Positions 1-7,038 of a stretch of DNA of 55,302 bases are shown one piece after another. The notes below the pieces were generated by a model that was given only the letters and a program-made list of their open reading frames with translations, had not been told where the DNA came from and did no database searches. This DNA is from Candidatus Accumulibacter regalis (lineage in GTDB: Bacteria > Pseudomonadota > Gammaproteobacteria > Burkholderiales > Rhodocyclaceae). A program made the position numbers and the translations under genes. The stretch covers positions 242 to 55,543 of the forward strand of contig JEMY01000027.1 in NCBI GenBank assembly GCA_000585075.1, in the 5' to 3' direction. Each line of letters starts with the position of its first letter. Position 1 is the first letter of the stretch.

Positions 1-394
1 GCAGGCCGCCGCTGGCGAAGAAGTCGATCGTCTCCTTGTACTGCTCGACCATGCCGGTGAACGAGTACGCGCCCCAGCTGAACTTCACCACCGGCGGCAC
101 CTTTTTGCTCTGGCCCTCGGGGATCGGCTGCAGGAGTTTCGCCATCTCGTTGGTCGTGATGCGAACGTCCGCGCCGGTGCCGGTGGTGTCGAAGACCAGA
201 TCCATGGTCAGCTTGGCCGTCGTCTGGCTGACGTACTGCTTCTTCTTGGCCCCCCGGCCCTCTTCCTTGAGGGTGTTCGAGACTGTGTGCTGCAGGCTGG
301 CGGGATTGAAATGCACGCTCACCTGTACGCTCGGACCGGTCATCGTCTCGAAGGTAGCGGGCGCCTCGGCAAGCTGTGCGGGGAATTCGGGCAT
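1..394 (-). CDS. CIS tube-initiator / LysM-type tube protein, N-terminal part (partial)
   Basis: The reading frame starts at an ATG at 394 and is still open at the left edge, so only about 131 N-terminal residues are visible. The visible part contains an FNPASLQ-type motif near residue 29, then a basic KKKQY stretch and an LVFDTTG strand. This is the usual layout of the N-terminal domain of contractile-injection-system tube proteins (Pvc7/Afp7-like), which in complete form end in a LysM domain. Such proteins link tube to baseplate. It follows the second tube gene after only 8 bp and belongs to the same operon. The LysM part is outside the window, so that half of the call is family knowledge. 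Confidence 0.72.
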   Translation of the reverse strand, partial: MPEFPAQLAEAPATFETMTGPSVQVSVHFNPASLQHTVSNTLKEEGRGAKKKQYVSQTTAKLTMDLVFDTTGTGADVRITTNEMAKLLQPIPEGQSKKVPPVVKFSWGAYSFTGMVEQYKETIDFFASGGL

Positions 395-402
395 GGCTGG
401 CC

Positions 403-867
403 TCAGCTAACGAGCACCAGGCCCTCGTGGGCCAGATGCAGTTCCTCGATGCCGATCTCGCTGCCCTTGGCATTGAGGTCGGCGGCCTTGAACTTGACCG
501 GCAGCGCACGGCGCAGCGCCCAGGCGACAACCGCCTGGTCAGCGCTGTTGCGCATCTCGATCTCGACGTGCAGGCGGTAGGCGTAGGCGCCGCCGGCAAC
601 GCTGGCGAACCAGTTCCACAGGTCGCGGGTGTCGGTCATGCCGCGTTTGAGAACGACGGTGGCGAAACTCACCTGGCCGGCCCGTTGCACCGCGCCGTAG
701 TTGCTGCCGCCGACCTTGATCACCTTAGGTTCCATGGTCGCTTCGAGCCCGGTGCACTCGGAGAACGCGCCGCGGCACAGCGGCACGCTGGCGCCAGTCG
801 GATTGGCCAGCGCCTGCTGGCTGAAGCTGACCTGGAAGCGGAAGACGTGCAAGGGGATGTCGTTCAT
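403..867 (-). CDS. Tail tube protein, second copy (gp19/Hcp-like, 154 aa)
   Basis: The 154-residue protein matches the T4 gp19-like tail tube family: an FRFQVSF opening strand, an SECTGLE segment near residue 36, a VVLKRGMTDTRDLW motif near residue 71 and a terminal IEELHLAHEGL strand. Tube proteins stack as hexamers inside the sheath of a contractile injector. It is a divergent paralog of the tube gene at 2506-2949. The start ATG at 867 overlaps the stop of the upstream sheath gene by one base (TGATG), so the two are probably translationally coupled. In Pvc/Afp-type particles the paralog next to the tube-initiator protein often forms the tube-baseplate junction; that role is inferred here from position. 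Confidence 0.85.
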   Translation of the reverse strand: MNDIPLHVFRFQVSFSQQALANPTGASVPLCRGAFSECTGLEATMEPKVIKVGGSNYGAVQRAGQVSFATVVLKRGMTDTRDLWNWFASVAGGAYAYRLHVEIEMRNSADQAVVAWALRRALPVKFKAADLNAKGSEIGIEELHLAHEGLVLVS

Positions 868-2429
868 CACGCCACCTCGCGCAGCGCTTCGGCGGCGCCA
901 CCACCGCTGAGGTCGAGCACCACCCGGATACGCTCGACCGCCGCCAGCGGCAGGATGCTGACTTCGGCGCGCAGACGGCCGTTGTCGAGATCGGCCTGGC
1001 TCATGGTGCTGCGGTCGCAACGCACGCTGAAGGCCTCCTCCGGCGAAGCCCCGCCGAGAGCCCCCTCTCGCCAGAAGGCGGTCAGCAAGTGCCCGAGGCT
1101 GCGCTCGATGCGCTGCCACAGAGCCGGCCCGCTGGCCTCGAAGAGGGCCGCTTCGCCACTGCGCCGGGCAGCACGCAAGATCGCCCCCAGCAAGCGGCTG
1201 ACGCCGCCGGCACGCCAGGCTTCGTCGGCGCTGGCCGTGACATCCGAATGCAGCGCCCAGCCCACAGGCGAGGGCGCGATCACGCACACCCGCCGCGCGA
1301 GGCGGTCGGACGGCGTTTCGGCGATGCCGCTCCAGGCCAGCACGGGCTCGCTGCCCGAAACCGCGGCGAGAGGCGTGCCGGCGAGCGAGCGAAAAGTACC
1401 CCGCGCCAGCGCATTGATCGCCAGAAGGCCGGCGAGCAGGCCGTCTGGCGCTTCGAGCGCGCCCGGCAGGTCGGCGCTGTGGGCAGTTCGCAGCCACGGC
1501 CAGGCCAGTTGTACGAAAGCGCTGGCCGCGGCGCGACCGGCATTGCTGCTATCGGGTGCAGCGAGCACGCTGGCGTTTTCGAGATAACCGTGGAAATCGG
1601 CCTGCGCCCAGGTGTCGGCGTTGCGCGCGTTGGCCATCGGCAGCGGCAGCGCGGCGACGAGCAGCATCTCGCGGTGCTGCCGGGCAAGGCGCTCGCGGAC
1701 CGTGCCAACGGCGTTGCGCCAGGCGATGAAAGCCTCGTCATCGGCACGCGGCGGCGCCAGATCGCGCAGACCGACATCCTGCTCGACCGCTGCCGCGGCG
1801 TTGTTCGAACAGTCGACGAAGACCTCGGGCGAGCTGGGCGGCTCGACCTCGACATCGACGATCGCCGCTTCCGTCGCGCAGATATCGGCCAGATCCGGCA
1901 GGCACAGCAGCGTCACTTCGGGAAGGCCGGAGAGATGGCCGATGCCGATCCAGCTCGCCGGATCCATCGGGCTGGCAGCGGGCGCCAGCAACGCCGCCAG
2001 CCGCGTCGCACGCTGCGCCGCACGATTTCCGGCGGCCTCGATATAGGGCCAGGGATCGCCGCAGCGGACGATCAAGGCACGGCGCCCGCCATTGGCAAAG
2101 AAGCTGCGCACGGCAGCGCCAAGATAGCTGGCGCAGCGCCGCTCGCCGCTGCCGACAGGCCCCATGACCGGCCGCCTGTCCCAGGCAAACAAGGCGTCGA
2201 AGGCGTTCCAGCTGTCGACCACCACCGGCAGCTGCAGCAAGGCCTCGACCTCCGCAGGCGGCCGCGCCCACGGCCCGGCGATCCAGCGTGCCTCGGCCAG
2301 GGCCGTGCGCACGCCGGCCGGCAGGGTGGTCGCCCGTCGTCCGACGTAGCCCACGAAACAGGCCACATCGACCCGGTTCGGATCGGGGGCAACCGCCGGT
2401 GGAGCCAGTTCGAAGGACAGGCCGTTCAT
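867..2429 (-). CDS. Tail sheath protein, second and shorter copy (520 aa)
   Basis: The C-terminal 100 residues carry the sheath signature FSVRCDRSTMSQADLDNGRL and a preceding WQRIERSLGHLLTAFWREGAL helix, both also present in the long sheath at 2967-4724. The N-terminal half contains VACFVGYVGRR in place of the usual AFVGPTRKG segment and is otherwise divergent. Sheath subunits polymerise around the tube and contract on firing. The ATG at 2429 has a GGGGGAAGG ribosome site. It lies between the two tube genes and is coupled to the second one. Having two sheath paralogs is usual in Pvc/Afp-like systems, where a variant caps the baseplate end; that role is inferred. Confidence 0.85.
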   Translation of the reverse strand: MNGLSFELAPPAVAPDPNRVDVACFVGYVGRRATTLPAGVRTALAEARWIAGPWARPPAEVEALLQLPVVVDSWNAFDALFAWDRRPVMGPVGSGERRCASYLGAAVRSFFANGGRRALIVRCGDPWPYIEAAGNRAAQRATRLAALLAPAASPMDPASWIGIGHLSGLPEVTLLCLPDLADICATEAAIVDVEVEPPSSPEVFVDCSNNAAAAVEQDVGLRDLAPPRADDEAFIAWRNAVGTVRERLARQHREMLLVAALPLPMANARNADTWAQADFHGYLENASVLAAPDSSNAGRAAASAFVQLAWPWLRTAHSADLPGALEAPDGLLAGLLAINALARGTFRSLAGTPLAAVSGSEPVLAWSGIAETPSDRLARRVCVIAPSPVGWALHSDVTASADEAWRAGGVSRLLGAILRAARRSGEAALFEASGPALWQRIERSLGHLLTAFWREGALGGASPEEAFSVRCDRSTMSQADLDNGRLRAEVSILPLAAVERIRVVLDLSGGGAAEALREVA

Positions 2430-2505
2430 GCACCTTCCCCCGCGAACAAGCCAGGTTCAAGCGATACCGCCGGCAGACGTGTGCGCATCATCGCAGCCGT
2501 CTCGC

Positions 2506-2949
2506 CTAGGCCTGGATCTCGAAGCCTTCGGCGGCCAGGACGATCTCTTCCATCGCCACGTCGCCACCGCCCTTTCCGGCCAGGGTCGGGCCGGTGTACT
2601 TCATCGGGATGCAGCCGCGCAAGAGCCAGGTGCGCACCGGATTATGGGCTTCGTCGAGCAGCGTCACGGCGACCGTCTTCTGTGCCGCCGGCCCGGCGGT
2701 GCGCGTCTCGTCGAGCCACGACCACAGGCTGTCGAAGTTGACGATGCCGCGCTTGAGGGTGACGTCACTGACCTTGTGTACGCCGGCCACCTTGCGCACG
2801 TGATTTTCCTTGTCGTTGCCGGAGCGGTATTCGGCGACGGTGACCTCGGTACCGATGCCGGAAACGTCGGAGAAGCCGCCAAACTCTTCGCCGCCGTCGA
2901 AATTGACGACGAAGTTGAAGGCGCCATAGGGTGTGATTCGCTCAGCCAT
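2506..2949 (-). CDS. Tail tube protein, main copy (gp19/Hcp-like, 147 aa)
   Basis: The protein begins MAERITPYGAFNFVVNFDG and continues with GGFSDVSGIGTEV, a VTLKRGIVNFDSLWSWLDE motif near residue 62, and a terminal MEEIVLAAEGFEI strand. This is the canonical order of the inner-tube protein of contractile injection systems (Pvc1/Afp1, T4 gp19 family), at the usual length of about 145-150 aa. Its hexamers form the tube that is driven into the target. It follows the long sheath gene after 17 bp with a GAGGGGG ribosome site, the standard sheath-tube order, and is probably among the most strongly translated genes of the operon. Confidence 0.92.
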   Translation of the reverse strand: MAERITPYGAFNFVVNFDGGEEFGGFSDVSGIGTEVTVAEYRSGNDKENHVRKVAGVHKVSDVTLKRGIVNFDSLWSWLDETRTAGPAAQKTVAVTLLDEAHNPVRTWLLRGCIPMKYTGPTLAGKGGGDVAMEEIVLAAEGFEIQA

Positions 2950-2966
2950 GGTTCAGTCCCCCTCGC

Positions 2967-4724
2967 TCAGGCACGGGCATCGGCGGTTTTCTGGCCGATG
3001 CGGAAGATGACGAATTCGGCCGGCTTGATCACCGCCACGCCGATCAGGCAAACCAGGCGACCGTTGTCGAGGTCGTTCTGGGTCATGGTGCTGCGGTCGC
3101 AGCGGACGAAGTAGGCCTCCTCGGTCTTGGTCCCGAGCAGCGCCCCGTTGCGCCATTCGTTGTAGAGGTAGTCGGAAATCGTCTGCCGCACGTTGGCCCA
3201 CAGGCGCTCGCCGTTGGGTTCGAACACCGCCCACTGCGTGCCGCGGTCGATCGACGACTCGAGGTAGTTGAAGTAGCGGCGCACGTTCACGTACTTCCAC
3301 TCGGGGTCGGACGAAGCCAGTCGCGCGCCCCAGACACGGAAACCGCGCCCCGAGAGGTAGCGCAGGCAATTCACGCCGACCGGGTTGAGCATTTCCTGCT
3401 GGGCGAAGTTGATGTCCAGCTCGAAGCGCAGTGCGCCGCGGACCACTTCGTTGGCCGGCGCCTTCCAGACCCCGCGCTCGACATCGTTACGCGCGTAGAT
3501 GCCGCTGACGAAGCCCGAAGGCGGCAGCGCCAGCTCGCGCGGGATGTCCTCTCGACCGGGCCGGGCGAGCGGATTGGGCACCACCACCCAGGGGTAGTAC
3601 ACCGCCGCGTAACGCGAATCGATGAGACCGCGCAGGGTACGGGCCTGTCCGGGGGTCTGATCGCGCGGCAGGTCGAGTACCGCGATGCGGTAGGCGCGGC
3701 GCGACTCGGCGTGCGAGATGACGACGTTGTTGATCGCCTGCGCCTCGGCGTAAGCCGAGGAACCCGGCGCGGCGACGATCGAGATGTCTTCGAGGCCGGA
3801 CAGCTCGCCGAGCGCCAGCGCGTAGTTGGCAGCGACCGGCGCGGCACCATCGAGCCCGCCGATCAACGCGACGACCCGCTCGAGCTCGCCGGCGGCGTTG
3901 GTGACCGCGCCGGTAAACAGGGCGTTGCGCAGCTCGAGGGCGCTGACGTTGGCGCCAATGGTGATGGCGAACATGTTCTGCAGGTGATCGGCGCGACGCG
4001 CCGGGGTGGCCGACATCACATGCCCGACCCAGGTCGGATGGCCGCGATCAAAGCCAAGACCGTCGAAGCTCAGGTCCTCGCCGTCGGCGTCGATGGCCAC
4101 CACCAGCAGGCTGACCAGGCGCGGCGTGTCGGCAGCCAGCGCGGTCGCCACCTCGGCGGCAGCGCTCGGGTCGGTGGCGGGATGCCAGTTGTTGCCGACC
4201 TTGACGTGGAAGGCCGTACCGGCGCCGGCGCCGGTGACCAGCAGGCTGCCTGTCGGAGCGTTGGCCATCGCCGTCAACGCCACCGGGGCGCGTTGCTCGC
4301 GCACGACGACCTGCCCATTGCCGATACTGCCCGGAAAACGCGCGACGAAATGTACCGCCTCGTCGGCCGCGGTGCCATCCGCGCTCACCTGACCGCTGGC
4401 CGTTGCCGCCCCGGCGCCGACTGCGCGCGAGACGTAGAGTCGCGAACCGCCCTCGTTGTAGAACGCGCGCACGGCGTGGGCAAGGTAGTTGGTGTCGGGC
4501 GAGGGTCCGGAAAGCGCCAGATCCGAGATGCCGCCGTAGATGCGCTCGAAGTCGCCGAAGCTGGTGAGCAGTTCGGGCACCTCCTGATCGTCGCTATTGG
4601 CGCGGAACGGCCCCTTGCGGGTCGGCCCCACGAACGCCGTAGTGCTGGTCCCCACGCCCTCGATTGACTTGGCGCGGAAGCTGGTTTCCTCGACATAGAC
4701 GCCGGGAGCTAGGTACTCGGGCAT
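2967..4724 (-). CDS. Tail sheath protein, main copy (585 aa)
   Basis: The start MPEYLAPGVYVEETSFRAK followed by TSTTAFVGPTRKGPF is the classic N-terminus of phage-tail-like sheath proteins. The C-terminus carries YFVRCDRSTMTQNDLDNGRLV and a VIKPAEFVIFRIGQKT end, which forms the conserved core domain of contractile sheaths. The middle, about residues 100-300, is variable and would be surface-exposed. At 585 aa it is longer than the 520-aa paralog downstream. The ATG at 4724 has a GGAG site nine bases upstream. It is the third gene of the CIS operon and is followed at once by its tube partner. Confidence 0.93.
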   Translation of the reverse strand: MPEYLAPGVYVEETSFRAKSIEGVGTSTTAFVGPTRKGPFRANSDDQEVPELLTSFGDFERIYGGISDLALSGPSPDTNYLAHAVRAFYNEGGSRLYVSRAVGAGAATASGQVSADGTAADEAVHFVARFPGSIGNGQVVVREQRAPVALTAMANAPTGSLLVTGAGAGTAFHVKVGNNWHPATDPSAAAEVATALAADTPRLVSLLVVAIDADGEDLSFDGLGFDRGHPTWVGHVMSATPARRADHLQNMFAITIGANVSALELRNALFTGAVTNAAGELERVVALIGGLDGAAPVAANYALALGELSGLEDISIVAAPGSSAYAEAQAINNVVISHAESRRAYRIAVLDLPRDQTPGQARTLRGLIDSRYAAVYYPWVVVPNPLARPGREDIPRELALPPSGFVSGIYARNDVERGVWKAPANEVVRGALRFELDINFAQQEMLNPVGVNCLRYLSGRGFRVWGARLASSDPEWKYVNVRRYFNYLESSIDRGTQWAVFEPNGERLWANVRQTISDYLYNEWRNGALLGTKTEEAYFVRCDRSTMTQNDLDNGRLVCLIGVAVIKPAEFVIFRIGQKTADARA

Positions 4725-4784
4725 GGCAGGTCTCCTTCGATCGAGCGTGCCGGGCCATGGATGCCCGGATTTCGGACCCTCTGC

Positions 4785-5588
4785 CTACGGCAGATCAAGG
4801 CCCAGGTTGAGATTCAGGGCGCCCCGCGCGGCGAGGCTGACGTTCTGCTGCGTCGTCGCCAGGGCCGCACGACGGGTTTCGAGATCAGCCGGGTCCACCA
4901 GCGGCGTCACCACCGGCTGACGACCGGCACGGACATCGACGATGGGCGTGCGCGTACCCAGTGCGGGGTCGAAATAGACTTCGACGATGGCCGCGATAGT
5001 GGTCACCACCACCGCATCCTCGTCCTCCGACCAGGTGGTCACCGGTACGCCGACCACCGGCACCAGGGCCTCGCCACGCCAGTCACTCATGCCGCGCGCG
5101 AGCACCGCCGCGCCCGCCACCACACGCAGCAGCGCGCCACCCAGGGCTGCGCCGTCGGCGTTGGCGGTGACGCTCACGCGCACGGCTGTCCAGTTGGTCC
5201 CCAGCCCGGCAGCGGCGCTCGGATAGAGCGGAATGTCGACCGCCGCAAACAGCGAATCCACACCCGCCGCCTGCGGGTCGCGCGGCAGCGCGAGAGTGGC
5301 CAGTCGTGGCAGATAACGCCCGGCGGGATCGCGCAGCGTGATCGCCAGCTGCTCGCTGCCCGGCGCAGGCAGCGCCGGGGGCGCCGCGAAAGCGGCGGCG
5401 TGCGTCGCCAGGCGCGACCATTCGTGGATCACGTAGAGGCCACTGCGATTGCGCGCGATGCGCGCCCCGGCAGCGGAGGCTTCGAGCCGCCCGCGCAGAG
5501 CGATGCCGGTCGTTCCGTCGACCGCCCGCAGGGCGCCGAGCACGCGCCATTCAAGGCGCTCCAGTTCGTGCAAGGCAGGCACCCTCAC
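4785..5588 (-). CDS. Unknown CIS-operon protein (267 aa)
   Basis: I do not recognise a family with certainty. The protein has no signal peptide or membrane segment and is rich in alanine and beta-branched residues, with repeated short strands such as TNWTAVRVSVTA and AIVEVYFDPALG that suggest a beta-rich structural fold. The N-terminus, PALHELERLEWRVLGALRAVDG, resembles openings seen in accessory proteins coded between a DUF4255 protein and the sheath in CIS clusters. The start is a GTG at 5588 overlapping the stop of the DUF4255 gene by 4 bp, so translation is probably coupled. From position it may be a structural or assembly component of the particle. Confidence 0.7.
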   Translation of the reverse strand: MRVPALHELERLEWRVLGALRAVDGTTGIALRGRLEASAAGARIARNRSGLYVIHEWSRLATHAAAFAAPPALPAPGSEQLAITLRDPAGRYLPRLATLALPRDPQAAGVDSLFAAVDIPLYPSAAAGLGTNWTAVRVSVTANADGAALGGALLRVVAGAAVLARGMSDWRGEALVPVVGVPVTTWSEDEDAVVVTTIAAIVEVYFDPALGTRTPIVDVRAGRQPVVTPLVDPADLETRRAALATTQQNVSLAARGALNLNLGLDLP

Positions 5589-6172
5589 GACGCCTCCTGG
5601 CCGAAAGCAAAGCGCCCGCTGAGCACCGGACGGAACTGCGCATCGTCACTTTCCGGGTCGATCCGCACCAGCCTCGCGACGTAGGACACCGACAGCCGAT
5701 AGGAAGGCGTGACGGCATCCCAGATGCGCATCAGGTCCTCGGTCGCCAACTCGGAGGGAACGATCTGGATGACCTCGTCGCTTGCCCATCCGGCGTCGGG
5801 AGTCAGCGACGAGGCGTCGAGCACGGGGAACTCATGCAGTTGCCGCAGCGCCCAGGTGAGCGCCACCTGCTCGTCCTGCGGGGTCATTCCCCAGCTGCTC
5901 ATGAGGTAGTGCAGATCCAGACCGAGGGGTACCAGCCGACTGTCGGAAGCACGCAGATGCGCGCTTTGCCGCGAGTGTTCATTCACCGACAGGCGATAGA
6001 GAAAGAGCGTGATGCGGTTGCGCTCTTCGCCGTCGCCGGCCAGTTGTCCGGCGCTCACCAGTTCGAAATCGCAGGCCGGCAACGCGCGCCCGCCGATCTC
6101 CGCCGGATAGGTGTTGCGCAGGAAAGTCGCGATCGAACTTCCCACCGAATGCACCGCGAATACGTTTGCCAT
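5585..6172 (-). CDS. DUF4255 / Pvc16-like CIS protein (195 aa)
   Basis: The protein starts MANVFAVHSVGSSIATFLRNTYP and contains the block NRITLFLYRLSVNEHSRQ near residue 52, then LGLDLHYLMSSWG near residue 83, and HEFPVLD. This matches DUF4255 N-terminal domains (Pvc16/Afp16 type), thought to act as tail-terminator or cap-like factors that set the end of the tube and sheath. The frame is open much further upstream, but I place the start at the ATG at 6172 because similarity to the family begins there and a consensus sigma-54 promoter lies at 6282-6298. It is the first structural gene of the operon. Confidence 0.85.
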   Translation of the reverse strand: MANVFAVHSVGSSIATFLRNTYPAEIGGRALPACDFELVSAGQLAGDGEERNRITLFLYRLSVNEHSRQSAHLRASDSRLVPLGLDLHYLMSSWGMTPQDEQVALTWALRQLHEFPVLDASSLTPDAGWASDEVIQIVPSELATEDLMRIWDAVTPSYRLSVSYVARLVRIDPESDDAQFRPVLSGRFAFGQEAS

Positions 6173-6587
6173 CCGTTTGCCGTCGTCCTCCCGCGGGAAA
6201 CCACCTGCTGCACGGGCCGCCCTGTCGCACGCCCGGCAACGCTCTGCCCTCTTTTTCTCAAGGACCCTGCCAATCCCCTGCAGCAAGGCTCGTGCCAGCT
6301 GCGGCGGGCGGGTTAAACGCATGTATCGGCAGATGTTTCTGGAAGAGCCGGCGAGCGCGGCGGGCGACATGGGTCGGCGCCTACCCAGGCCAGAAAGACG
6401 CCGGATACCGCACGCTTGTCGTCGACCCCGCGGCTGGCCGCCTGCCATCGCGCCAATGGCCTTGGCCAGAAGGGCAAGGGATTGATCTAATGGCAATGGG
6501 TACGCAGTGACCCGGGCGGGTCCGCTTTGCCCCACCCGGCACGCGCCCGATGGACCAGATCCTTCCCTGGCGTCAGAGAAAAGCGCG
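6173..6587. other. Regulatory intergenic region before the CIS operon
   Basis: These 415 bp hold no convincing gene on either strand. They contain the sigma-54 promoter at 6282-6298 and, at 6509-6522, a 14-bp inverted repeat (arms GACCCG and CGGGTC, 2-bp spacer). That repeat lies about 240 bp upstream of the predicted transcription start, a usual distance for a sigma-54 enhancer site. Whether it binds the activator coded at 7039-8034 is inference. Confidence 0.5.
6282..6298 (-). promoter_or_regulatory. Sigma-54 (-24/-12) promoter of the CIS operon
   Basis: On the minus strand the sequence reads CTGGCACGAGCCTTGCT, which fits the sigma-54 consensus YTGGCACGNNNNTTGCW at every defined position, including GG at -24 and GC at -12 with the required spacing. 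Transcription would start near 6271, about 100 bases before the ATG of the DUF4255 gene. A sigma-54 activator gene lies about 0.9 kb upstream on the same strand. Confidence 0.85.
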
Positions 6588-6845
6588 CTATTGGACGGGG
6601 GAACTGCGGGAGGCCTTGTCGGCACGCAAATAGACGACGTGCCGGTCGGCGTTTTCGCGCCGACGCACCAGGCCTTGCGCCAGCATGCGCAGGAGCGCCG
6701 CTTCGACGCACCGGGCGTCGACACGCCAATGCCTGGGCAGCCACCACTCGCAGATGCCATCGACCGTGTCGGCAGCATCTGGATGGCTGTACAGGTAGCG
6801 GAGGATGGCGTCGACCACCTCGCTAAGGCGCGGCTGCGGCTGCAT
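6588..6845 (-). CDS. Small winged-helix-like protein (85 aa)
   Basis: The product, with a start at 6845 behind a strong AAGGAAG site, is MQPQPRLSEVVDAILRYLYS followed by DTVDGICEWWL, VEAALLRMLAQGLVRRREN and HVVYLR. The pattern of two or three helices, a short recognition-like helix and a terminal beta hairpin resembles a small winged-helix domain; I see no other domain. It lies between the sigma-54 activator and the CIS structural operon, transcribed the same way, and has its own near-consensus sigma-54 site upstream. It could regulate the CIS or be a small structural partner. The function is unknown and the fold is inferred from the residue pattern. Confidence 0.7.
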   Translation of the reverse strand: MQPQPRLSEVVDAILRYLYSHPDAADTVDGICEWWLPRHWRVDARCVEAALLRMLAQGLVRRRENADRHVVYLRADKASRSSPVQ

Positions 6846-6878
6846 TGCTTCCTTTCCCCGAGACGACACCCATCCGTA

Positions 6879-6895
6879 AGCAATGTTCGTGCTAT
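6879..6895 (-). promoter_or_regulatory. Near-consensus sigma-54 promoter before the small winged-helix gene
   Basis: On the minus strand the sequence reads ATAGCACGAACATTGCT. It keeps GCACG, four spacer bases and TTGCT, but has AG instead of GG at -24. The predicted start, near 6868, gives a leader of about 23 bases that just accommodates the ribosome site of the gene starting at 6845. The -24 mismatch lowers confidence. Confidence 0.5.
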
Positions 6896-7038
6896 GGAAA
6901 AGCGCTCTCGGCAATCGGCAGCCGCAAGCGATGGGGAAAGGTGTAAAGGGGAGAGGAGCGACGATCAGCGTCATCCCGGCAAGTCAGCTGCCGCAGCGCG
7001 GCCTGCTGCTCGACCCGGTGGGAACGGTCGAACGCCGT

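Noticed and set aside
376-2741. Long plus-strand open frames (403 and 550 codons) opposite the sheath and tube genes
   Set aside because: They are antisense to well-recognised CIS genes, have arginine/alanine-rich composition typical of GC-rich shadow frames, and lack ribosome sites.
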